Notes under the pieces: generated by a model
The model's input: only the letters and a program-made list of their open reading frames with translations
Told to the model about the DNA's origin: nothing
Database searches by the model: none
Source: Ichthyophonus hoferi
Taxonomy: Eukaryota > Opisthokonta > Ichthyosporea > Ichthyophonida > Ichthyophonidae
Assembly: GCA_002751075.1 (NCBI GenBank)
Contig: NAOQ01000296.1
Coordinates: forward strand, 7,031 to 31,874
DNA length: 24,844 bases
Direction: 5' to 3'
Shown here: one piece after another, positions 1-9,627 of the stretch
Position numbering within the stretch: position 1 is the stretch's first letter
How the letters are laid out: each line of letters starts with the position of its first letter
Program-made: the position numbers and the translations under genes

Positions 1-183
1 TGTTTGTTTTATTATGTAATTGTTGCCCATTTCTATAATACATTTCTATAATATGGACAAAAGGTTATAAAATCGTATTTTTTATGTTTTATTCACCTTA
101 AAATATATATATTTGTTCATTACCTAAATAGTTGGTCAAGTTTGCTTCGTTATGGAACCAGTATGGATTTCAATATGGCATCA
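1..183. repeat. Left copy of duplicated tRNA-flanking DNA
   Basis: AT-rich DNA upstream of the tRNA gene. It aligns with the DNA downstream of the tRNA (about 256-430) at an offset of about 246-248 bp. Shared landmarks are GGTTATAAAATC at 63 versus GGCTATAAAATC at 311, the following TTTTATTCAC-TTAAAATA block, a GGTC word near 134 and 381, and CAATATG at 171 and 417. The copies are diverged but collinear. No promoter elements are visible; the tRNA carries its own internal promoter. Confidence 0.65.
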
Positions 184-255
184 GACTCCGTGGCGCAACG
201 GTAGCGCGTTCGACTCCAGATCGAAAGGCTGCGTGTTCAAATCACGTCGGGGTCA
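184..255 (+). tRNA. tRNA-Trp (anticodon CCA)
   Basis: A 72-nt nuclear tRNA gene without intron. The acceptor stem GACTCCG (184-190) pairs with CGGGGTC (248-254, one T-G pair), and A255 is the discriminator base. The anticodon stem TTCGA/TCGAA (209-213 and 221-225) encloses the loop CTCCAGA with anticodon CCA at 216-218, which reads UGG. The internal Pol III promoter is intact: an A box around TGGCGCAACGGT (191-202) and a B box around GTTCAAATCAC (235-245). T runs at 260-263 and 265-269 serve as the terminator. From memory, the sequence is nearly that of vertebrate tRNA-Trp, with compensatory changes in the anticodon stem, so it is probably functional. Confidence 0.97.
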
Positions 256-432
256 CTTATTTTGTTTTTGTATATAAATTGCAATGTCTACTTTTATTTT
301 GTAGAATAAAGGCTATAAAATCATACTTTATACTCGTTTTATTCACTTTAAAATACATACATTTTATTGCCCAAGTTATGGGTCTTTTTTTTTTTAATGT
401 GAAAAAATATAGGACTCAATATGCAAATACTT
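256..432. repeat. Right copy of duplicated tRNA-flanking DNA
   Basis: Downstream partner of 1-183. It resembles first the region expected downstream of a tRNA, then the region upstream of one. At the point where a second tRNA would begin (about 430) there is none, so the array ends here or that copy was lost. Confidence 0.6.
260..269 (+). terminator. RNA polymerase III terminator of tRNA-Trp
   Basis: TTTT followed by G and TTTTT begins five bases after the tRNA discriminator base, the usual spacing and composition of a Pol III stop signal. Confidence 0.8.
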
Positions 433-2702
433 GACTGAAAGAATAATTTTATAACTTTAGTCAGGAATGTATTAAATTGTAAATTGTGAGCTTTAGGTGT
501 GTTATAGAGGGCTTAAATTATATTATATTTTGTGAATTTTTATAAATAATCAATATCCACATAATCGAAATATCCAGAGCCAATATACTATGAGAACCAA
601 AACTATTGGTGAATAGGCCCAAGAGAAATACAAATGTCAAAGTGTCTTTAAAAAATATTAATATGCTGTACATTCTTACCTACACAAAAAACATATCTTA
701 ATAAAAGAATATAAGCATGATTGACACTTTAGCACTTTCTTTGGGTATCATTATGAACATGCAATGATTACCATTTTTTTTACCTTTCTGTTTGGTATTT
801 ATGTCTACCAAATAATGATCACAGGTTCCACATCGATGAGGATGTGCATAACCATGGCAGGGCAACTTTTCTTGTCCTCTGAGTAGTTGTTAAAAAAATT
901 TCAAAAAAAAAAAAAAAGATAAAAATATTTTTTTCCTACCAAACAAAGTGTCTTGCCTCTCGCAACACTATATATTTTAAAATTCCTTTTTACTTATATT
1001 TTATGCAATTCAGTAATTACCATTCGTATACAATTTGATGAAAATAAGCAACATAGATTAAATCAATCATACATGTTAGTTATTTTAGGAACCAAAGTTT
1101 CCACTGCCCTTGCTCCTACCGTTTCTTCACATTCATTTTTTGTACCACGTAGAAAAAACATTATAATATTACTTCAAGCTTGGTATGGCATTCCCGTTAG
1201 CTGTGCCATATAATCACTGCTTAATAACTTCGAAATTAATAATGCAGTGCGTTCAATACTACTCATGTACTAACTAGTTCAAAATAAGGAATTGAAGGTA
1301 TTTTTTTGTAGATCATCAAAATTGTTCTATCTATAACAAAATAGTTAGGAAATATTGTTTTTTAGAACATTTAACATCGGATGAGCAGGTGGCTTACATA
1401 TGCAATTATAAATGGGAACGTATAGGTACTCAAAAAAAGAGTAAGTGAGGGGGAATATGCACAAAAATGTACAAAAATATATCTATATTCGTTCCACAGG
1501 TTAAGTGCTCCTGTTGGTTACTTATTGTCTACCTGGCTAATCCAAGTCTGTTCCCTGTAGTGTGTATGGGGAATGCTGAAGGATGCCAACACTAATAATG
1601 ATGTAGTAGTATCAGTGACTAGCACGAGTCAGAAGAACAATTAGGTTATATTTGTAAGTATCAACACTTTTGATTTCGTTGCCACCTGCCTTTAATTACT
1701 AGGAGACATCAGAATATGTTACATCTTAGTTGAAAAGACTGTGACGTTACTAATTATAATTAATTAGAATTAAAAGTCAGGTGTAGTCTTAAAATGCAAA
1801 TTACTATGACTTTAAGTTGTGTAAATTATCTGCTTCATTTGAAAAATGCAATTATCAAAGCACCAAGACTCGATTGAAATGCGCTCCAGAATGATCTTTT
1901 GAGTTCGCCATTGAGCTGTATGTAAGATTCATTTAATATGTTATTACCCAACTCGGGTTTAGCCAAAATATCGGCTATAAAACAAATGACCGTAGACTTA
2001 CTGCGGAACTCGTTTTCAGTTGTATTTGACATAAATGAAAAGTAAAGATATATATTCTAATCATGACTGTACATAGAAGAGAGACTTCATTTAGGAAAAC
2101 TACCAATAGTGTCAAACAAATATTTATCACTATCACTACAGCCAAAGAGCAAGAGTCTATAGTATTAGGAAGAGGAGACTTTATGCACAAGCAATATCTA
2201 ACTCAAGTGACCTATGGGCCTGTCAAGAATCGATTGACTAGGTCAACGCTTGCAAAGCAACTGACTAAATAGAGTCCGACTGGGAGCAAGCTTCATCTGT
2301 TTCAGACAATTGGTACATGTCTCTGGATTTTACAGTGAAATCTGAAATCAACACCACTGATTATGACAAGAAAAAACTTAAAGCATGTACATGCATGTAT
2401 AATGAAGTATCATATGTAGAGACGTGTTCTAGTCATCCACAGAGCACACACGCATGCTTAAAAATAAATGTGAACGTAATGCAAATGCCATATTGAAGTT
2501 TTAAGTTTATTTTCACACCGACTTTGACAGTACCTATGAAGTCAAGTCTTACATTGCATATATGATGATTATTCAGACAGGAAAGTGAACATATTTTTTT
2601 ATTTTTTTGAGATTACAAAAATCTTTTTTTATATTCTAGCCAAAGTGTTACAGGCTTTCATGTATGTCCTATACTGACATTACATACCCATACTTAGCTG
2701 AA
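433..2702. other. Intergenic region, no supported gene
   Basis: About 2.3 kb of AT-rich DNA with homopolymer A and T tracts (for example A-rich 902-919). Open frames of 65-86 codons exist at 953-1213 (+), 1835-2032 (-), 1975-2190 (-) and 2063-2272 (+). They overlap one another on opposite strands, match no family I recognise and have the lengths expected by chance. The 1835-2032 frame contains a good internal donor (GTAAGT), which argues against it as an uninterrupted gene. I see no repeat structure or RNA gene here. Confidence 0.6.
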
Positions 2703-2708
2703 TTTATT
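2703..2708 (-). promoter_or_regulatory. Candidate poly(A) signal of the JMJD7 gene
   Basis: TTTATT on the + strand is AATAAA on the - strand. It lies about 82 nt past the JMJD7 stop codon (2790-2792), a fitting distance for the 3' end of that transcript. Confidence 0.5.
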
Positions 2709-2789
2709 ACAATATACATAGATGTACAGAAGATTCAAATAATTATAACCTAATAGTACAGAAAATATGACATCAATTTCATTCTAAAT

Positions 2790-5700
2790 CTAGTGATTAT
2801 GTTCTGATCCATTCATGCCTCCCATACAACATGGGCAGTCTTCAACGTCAAGTGATTCCTCATCCTCCAATCCCCACCCATCGTTAGACCTATCATCATC
2901 ATTTACATCTTCATCCGAATCTTGAACTGGTTCCAGAATCAGTGATTCCATAAACCTAGGGTGATGCGTTGATAGGTGAATAGATATATAAAATCATAGC
3001 TCTAATGGCATTTCCTGAAAATAGAGCAAGTATGCATAGAGGATGGTAGTAGGTAACAGTGTAAGTGTGCAGTTATAAGCAGTATAGCTACAACAAAGTG
3101 AAGCTTAAGAGAAAACCACAAAAGAAAAAGAAAGAAAAAGAAAAAGAAAAAGAAAAAGAAAGAAAAAGAAAAAGAAAAAGAAAAAGAAAAAAAAGCCAAC
3201 GAGAGTCAGGGTCTGGTTAGGAAGGAGGTGGAAGTACGTACTTGTAGTAGACATATTTCAAATCGTAATCCATGTCATACCAGTAATTGACAGCCAAGAC
3301 CCGGCCAGTGTCATCCACTCTTTGGCTCACCTATATATAAGAAATATAAGTGTTAATAACTTTTACGTCTATTTTCTCACTGTAGAGTTGAGAAAGTATT
3401 ATATAAGTATAAATATCTCAGCTTACAGTATATGTAGAATAAGAAGGAAAAAAGATGAATATTAAACAAAAGCAGAGAGGCTACGGAATTATATTCATAC
3501 CAAAGCTTAAACCCAAAAACATTATGATACGAATAACATAGTTTTATCAGAAATTACAGTACCTGATGGAACCATAGAGCAGGAAGGTAGAGTAGTTCCC
3601 CTTTTTTTACCACAGCGGTCAAAACATGGGCATCGCGGAAGTTAGGATACTGTTTTATATCTGGGCTGAAATAGAAGACAAGATTAATCACTCAGGAAAC
3701 GTCACTTCATCAAGTTTAGAATGATCTGCATCATATAGTAATGCAATATTAGGATCGTTAGCCTCTGATAGTTATTTATGTATAAAATCTTCCTTCATCA
3801 ATAGACTGCTATGCACTTTTCAGCAAAATATTTAAGGTCCCATTACACATAGGAAGAGAAAAGATTTCAATAAATGTAATAAACATATTAATGTAGAATA
3901 TAGTGTGGAAGAACTAAGGTATGTTATCGGGGAGATAAGCCAGTTCCAGCACTATATACCATTGGGGATCTACAGGGACCCAAGGAATCTCAAAGGCGGG
4001 GTCCTCTGGAAGCACATCAAACACGCCTGTATCTGCTTGTTGCTTGTACCTAGCAACCTATTACAATAGGCCGTATATATGTGTAGTATATGGGCCATAA
4101 CTGTATAAGTATATGAAAAAAGCCGGGTATTGAGAGCATCATATTAACTCTATATTTACGAGAAAAAAAAGAAAAATGCATGTGGGCTTGATAGATATGA
4201 TCTAGATCGACAGTCTTAAATATTAACAACAAAGCTCATGAAAGTTAAAAATCGTCGCCAATGGTTTAGCAATTTGTCTTAAATTATTACATTATTATTT
4301 TAAGTAATTGAATGATTCATAGTCTAACTGGTCCCCGTAGTTTATGATTGCCAATGACCTAACCAGTCCTTCTAGTACGCTCTATCTCTGTCTGCAAATA
4401 CAAACAACTCTTTTATACCTGATTAATACAACTACAACTAAAAACGGAATGCATTTCCCCCCCAACAATAATATCAGGTAACCTATCTAACGTAATATTA
4501 TAGTATTTATAACTCAATGAAGACAAGTAGTGCAATTGTGTCGTAAATTCAGTAAATGCAAACAATGATTTAAGCAGTATGTCTCAACTTTTGTTCATTT
4601 TTTTTTTTTCACATATACTGTTTTAATATAAATAAGCTTAATGCATCAATAGTATAAGTAATTAAGCAAAAGAAAACATAGACATATCAATGTTTCTGTG
4701 CTGATAATGACAATAGAGAGTGGAGTGGACGAAAGGGAAAAGGTAATACATACAGGATATTTAGTCATATGCAGACAATGCAGATCCGTAGGGGGTATTA
4801 AGGTGAATATCTTTTCTCCAGCAACAACACCGTACAGATTCTCATAGGGGTCTTTGTGCACTACTCGGACAAAAGTTGGTAGTGATTAATAATATATACA
4901 TATTCACATACATACAGATATCAGAATAAAGTGGCATAATGGTATTTGAGAACTATGGGCTAGTTTGTGTGGTAGATGGAGAGAGAGGAATAGGTAAGAG
5001 TGGAAATAAGGGAGAAGGAACAAATAAGGAAAAGAGAGATAGGAAGAGAGGTGCTAATAGGGTGGTAGTCAGTATAAAAGAGTAGTACAGGGTAAAGATG
5101 GAAGAAAAATGTAATAAAAATAGACAATAGAGCTCTAATACGACACGGGTACGTCACAGTTATTTAAATAAGAGCGAGAGCCCCCAAGGCAAGATGGTAG
5201 ATTAATGACAGTGATAGTACTCGTAGTAGAATACACGGAGCACAAAAGGTAACACATACTTGAACTAACTGAAGCATCAGAACCGATCCATAAATTGACT
5301 GCATCAGGGTCTTTTCCTGATTGAAAAGGAATTTACAATTAGGTGGCAATGATTGGATGGTAAGTAATTGTAAAGACATATAACTTGGGTTAAGTGCAAC
5401 ATGAATAGAAGTGAGAGAGGAAGTAGGAATCAGTAGTGAAATAAATAGGTAGTTAAAATCGGTTCATCAACATTAACATATTCGAAAAGAATATAATATT
5501 ATAAGCCATATGTCAATAAGGTATTAGACAGTTAAATATGGTTTGGATCTACAAGTACATATACTTATATATACATGTATATGAATACGCGCTTCATAAA
5601 GTCATAAAAGCATCTCCCATAATGTCATCTATAAACAGGTTCTAATAAAAACGTCCTAATCTGGCTCTATATGCATCAGTACCCAATTAGAAGTCTTACC

Positions 5701-8700
5701 AAATGCTTCCGTAGCCCAGGAAATATCAGGGTCTACGTCATCTTTCAGCTCCTCAAATCGGACCCTGAAGTTATTATTTTGTTGCTGCATAGATATTGAA
5801 TGATATTTTCAATTAAAATTTATAAATCTCGCTATCCCACTTTTACTCAAGGTAACATGAGCTATGAAGTGATTTAATTTTAATCGTGTCAGGATTATAT
5901 ATTTCAAAGCTGCTGATATTTGCCATGGGTTGATAACTATTGGTGTTGATATGTTTCTCTTTAAATGTATATATATATATATATATCTAGCCCGCTATAT
6001 TTATATATATATCTACTTATCCATCTAGGTATATATGCATGTCAATCAAGAGATATCAGATGTAAGGAAGTAAAGAGAGAGAGGTCAGAGAATGTGTATC
6101 TCTATGTATATAGGCCTCTACAGCTGGGTATAGGAGGCCATGCATATGCATACTAGATATTGGTATAGCATGTACTACACACCTGCAGATAGTAAACCAG
6201 TGAGGTCTCATCCACTTGTTGGTTGTGTAGAAGCTTCAAGAATTCTCCTAATAAGGTAATTGAATAGTGAGGATTAAAACAGAGCTACAGGAAATGATGG
6301 TATTTCATACGCCATATAGGAAGTTACCAATGGAAGGTATGGGTTAAAATTTAAAGAAATCAATTACGATGAATCCCTACAAAACGTGTAAGTATACACC
6401 AATGAGTGTGTAAGTTTCATTTTCTCTTCCAATAAATAGATGCGGATACATATACAACAACATTAATAACTTGCACACACATACATTGTATATATGGTTT
6501 TCTTTTTCGCATACAGCCAGCACAGAGGTCCTAACTAGCATGCCTTTCCCATATCATAAGAAAGCATATGAATATGTAAATGCATATAATATGATTATAG
6601 AAGGATAATACTATAAAGCGAGTATAGTGTAGTTTTCACATTCTATCAATAAGTGGATTTGCTATATTCCTACCTGCAATTCCAAATATATACAAACAAT
6701 TATAATACAATCAATAAAATTCAAGTCAAATTGTGAATATTGCTTTTTTTTAAAAAATTTTTCATGTGATAGACATATGCAAACGTACATGTGCTAGCAT
6801 TTAGCTCTTGTTTTTCCTGTTAGGCGGCCACTAAAATAGTATTTTTTTAATTGCAATGAGTATAGAGTGAATAATTTCATAACAATGTATATTGTAGCAA
6901 ATAGATGGGTAGTAAAATAGCGAGTTCCAACAGTGCATATATATATATATATATACATATACATACATACATACCCATTGTCATATCTCTATCCTCAGGC
7001 AACATAAAATATTCCTTTCCGTTCATATCAGTTACTGCATCTGCCCTCCCATTGGGTGTTACGGCGATGGGCATTATCTTATCCTTCATGGTGTCTAGAA
7101 TAAACCAAAGGGGAAAAGGGCCAACAGAATAAAAGGAAATGGTAGTAGGTAAATCCATGTTAGTATGTATATTATAGCCTAATACACATAGTAATACATG
7201 TTTTTCTTATAGGTTTACAGTGGATTAATTGTAGGAAAATTAAAATATTATGACCGGTGTTATTGATCTTTCTCAATCACGTGTAGTTAGATTGTATAAC
7301 CTCCATCTTACTAAATGTCTCAATTAGATTTCTTGGTACTTTATCGGCCTCATCACCATGGTTTGATGTAAATATCGTCCCAATATCTTACGTGCTGCAT
7401 GTTATAGCTTTTATAATGTTTTTATTTTAATGTTCTTTAAAAATACCAATACCTGCATTACGTACATGTATAAATATAACATTAATTTATTTGTTTATAT
7501 CGCTTTATTCACGTAGTCCATGTCCCTACACAATCATGCACACACATAACAAGGTTCAGTTCTTTTTGCACATCACCCACTAGAGCTTAACTGTAATATT
7601 GTTGCATACAAGAGTGAAATAGCAGAAGCCAAGTCTTGTCTTTTACCTCTAAAGCTCGTATTTCTGCAATAGTGAGAATAACCTAGACTATATTATCTTT
7701 TAAAACTAAAAATGTGTCCTGCTTATTATTAATATATAAATATAGGTTAAGGTTATTATTATTACTGCAGATAATAAGAAACTAGGCGGTCAAAGAAAAG
7801 ACTTAGCGTTCACATACCATAAAAACACACGTACACTTTTACTAATAAAGAACACTCAAATTATATTCACTTCAGAATCTAATGAAGGGGCTGAAATCAT
7901 AGAAAATAATTGAATACAGCATTTAACAAGACATATGTATTGCCATCCCACAGGCATATATGTAAATATACTGAATAGGCCTATTTCTTATTATTCAGCT
8001 ATCTCCACATGTATATATCTATGATATAGAAACCAATCATCAATACTACTGTAACGTTGCCATAACAACTCCTCTTATGGCTTATATATCATAAAATTAT
8101 AAGTACTTTACTCAATACCCAATCACCTTAGTACCAATATATACTATACATATATCAAATGATTTAGGGGTCCATGAATACATATCAAATGCAAACATGT
8201 ACATCCCCACATCACCACACATATTAATTGTTGGTCGTACCACCCAGCCGAAACCAAAAATACTTTCTAGCACCCACCTGTAAGATATTCGTCAGTCCAT
8301 TTGGAAAAGGCAGGCCAGTGGTCAATACCGCCTGAAGAGGATTCATGTTCCTGGAGTTAGCACAGATATAGATAGATATATGGGGCACAACAAGGCATAA
8401 TTGTAGAAAAATAACAGGTTTGCATGCACGTATATATATACATCCCATGTATTTGTATAAAATATGAAGAAAAATATCTCTAATCGCCTAAGCAAAAAGC
8501 AACTGTTTTGACAAATATCACTCTCGGTTGAAAGTAAAACACCTAGCAGATAAACTAAGACGTGCTCATATATATAATATTCTCTTCACTCTTAACCTTC
8601 CAGTACCCACGCCCTCCCATTGCCTCTTCTTCAACAACATACAAAAGAAAAAGCGTGCAAGGCCATGGTATTATGGTATTATGGCATCATCATACTCCAC

Positions 8701-9029
8701 CTGTGATAATAACAGGCACGTTTTTGCTGACATAATCCCGATAAAATTGCAGTGGGGTAGGCTTGGATATCCGCTTTATAACACTGGGAACGTAGAGATC
8801 TGAAAAAAGAGGGTATATTAATTGACTGGCTTCAGGCGGATATGATATTTTAGAGAAGTTGTGATGAAATGGATTTAATCGCGACAAAGGGAAACACAGT
8901 TAGATCTCTTTTGGGAGAGAAAATAATAACTTAATAAAAAGAGAGGGAAAAGAGTGAGGGATGTACACTAATTAATATACCTTCACTTTCAGTTGAAAGC
9001 AGAGTAAGAGCATCTTCAAGTGACCCCAT
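2790..9029 (-). CDS. JMJD7: JmjC-domain lysyl hydroxylase JMJD7, complete, 12 coding exons, 363 aa
   Basis: Exons, 5' to 3': 9029-8981, 8799-8701, 8331-8278, 7094-6975, 6247-6183, 5784-5700, 5316-5260, 4860-4754, 4057-3960, 3665-3563, 3330-3242, 2955-2790; all junctions are in phase. In animals JMJD7 is an Fe(II)/2-oxoglutarate oxygenase that 3-hydroxylates a lysine in the DRG1/DRG2 GTPases; histone-tail protease activity has also been claimed. Visible family blocks: PTPLQFYRDYVSKNVPVI (residues about 29-46), GGIDHWPAFSKW, IAVTPNGRADAV, then HKDPYENLYGVVAGEK (178-193), which holds iron ligands H178 and D180 and the 2OG lysine K193 at the human numbering. LYLPALWFHQ supplies the third ligand, H278, and VNYWYDMDYDLKY follows. 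ATG 9029 is the first in-phase Met and gives an N terminus like the family's. Oddity: after YYKFMESL there are about 45 extra, acidic residues containing CPCC; human JMJD7 has 316 aa. Confidence 0.95.
3121..3195. repeat. (GAAAAA)n purine microsatellite in JMJD7 intron 11
   Basis: About 75 bp of nearly pure A/G built from GAAAAA and GAAA units. It lies between the intron's donor (3241) and acceptor (2956). On the transcribed strand it is a long TTTTTC tract, which may act as a pyrimidine-rich splicing element. Confidence 0.9.
5785..6182. other. JMJD7 intron 5 with AT microsatellite
   Basis: 398-bp intron. It contains an (AT)n run at about 5967-5986, further TA-rich DNA near 5996-6012, and nothing else recognisable. 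Both splice sites (acceptor at 5786-5785, donor at 6182-6181 on the - strand) are canonical. Confidence 0.7.
6791..6912 (+). repeat. Dispersed repeat, copy A (in JMJD7 intron 4)
   Basis: About 122 bp similar to 13877-13997 in the same orientation. Shared words include GTGCTA-CATTTAGCT, CTGTT-GGC-GCCA-TAAAATA, a T-rich tract, GTATA-A-GAATA and CAAAT-GATGGGTAG. There is no coding frame and no clear terminal inverted repeat. Probably an old non-autonomous transposable-element remnant; family not recognised. Confidence 0.6.
6936..6974. repeat. AT / CATA microsatellite at the JMJD7 exon 4 splice donor
   Basis: An (AT)n run passes into (CATA)n and then directly into the donor of JMJD7 exon 4. Read on the - strand, the intron starts GTATGTATGTATGTATAT, so the functional GTATGT donor is the first unit of the array. 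Confidence 0.85.
7095..8277. other. JMJD7 intron 3, no recognisable content
   Basis: 1183 bp, the longest intron of this gene. AT-rich unique-looking sequence with no tRNA, snoRNA box pair, repeat array or coding block that I can support. Confidence 0.6.
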
Positions 9030-9627
9030 GTTATTAAAGTTGTGATAGAGCTATACACCCAAATCTACTAATAATTGCAGATGAACACATCCATACATAG
9101 AGTGATAAACAATAGAGGACTTGTATTTGGATAGATAGTCCATGATAAAGTGTGATATTAAACAATAGCAACGTAATATTACGGTTAAATTGCCAAATAT
9201 TGGTTATTTGCATCATTTCCGCAGATATTCCCGTATATAATATAATTACAATTAAACATACGAAGTAAGTACCATGGTATAGCATGATACGCTTTAATAG
9301 CGTAAGATCTGATCTTTTTTGCAAGATGGCACAGAATAAATCATAAACAAAATTACATTGAGTAAATGGCATGATATAGGATGATATGGGTGATATCCCA
9401 ATTACCTTGCTTTACTCAATTAGCAGATGTTGCTGTATTTTAGCTCTTAATGTTTTAAGGCTCTTACCAGTTTCTCTCCTACTACCCTACTCTTTGCAAA
9501 TACGCATGTCTGCTAGGCAGCATATTATTATCAGTTAAACCGCTTTCTTTCAGACCATGATTTAAAAATTTACTTTTGTGATTTTACCCAATCTTCCTTT
9601 GTGGTTTTGGAAGAGCCAAAAAATAAT
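9030..9627. promoter_or_regulatory. Divergent promoter region between JMJD7 and the cyclin gene
   Basis: 598 bp separate the two start codons, which face away from each other, so this stretch must hold both promoters and 5' leaders. No TATA box stands out. CAAGATGGC at 9322-9330 resembles the YY1 core AAGATGGC found in many animal promoters. A pyrimidine tract with CAG ending at 9553 could be the acceptor of a 5'-leader intron of the cyclin gene. Assignment is by position; the motifs are only suggestive. Confidence 0.55.

Noticed and set aside
953-1213. 86-aa plus-strand frame
   Set aside because: No motif recognised, and its length is within chance expectation for AT-rich DNA read in six frames.
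1835-2032. 65-aa minus-strand frame with good-looking composition
   Set aside because: No recognised family, T at -3 of the ATG, an internal GTAAGT donor, and overlap with other chance frames.
3002-3199. 65-aa minus-strand frame with a Phe/Ser-rich N terminus
   Set aside because: It is a translation of the GAAAAA microsatellite inside JMJD7 intron 11.
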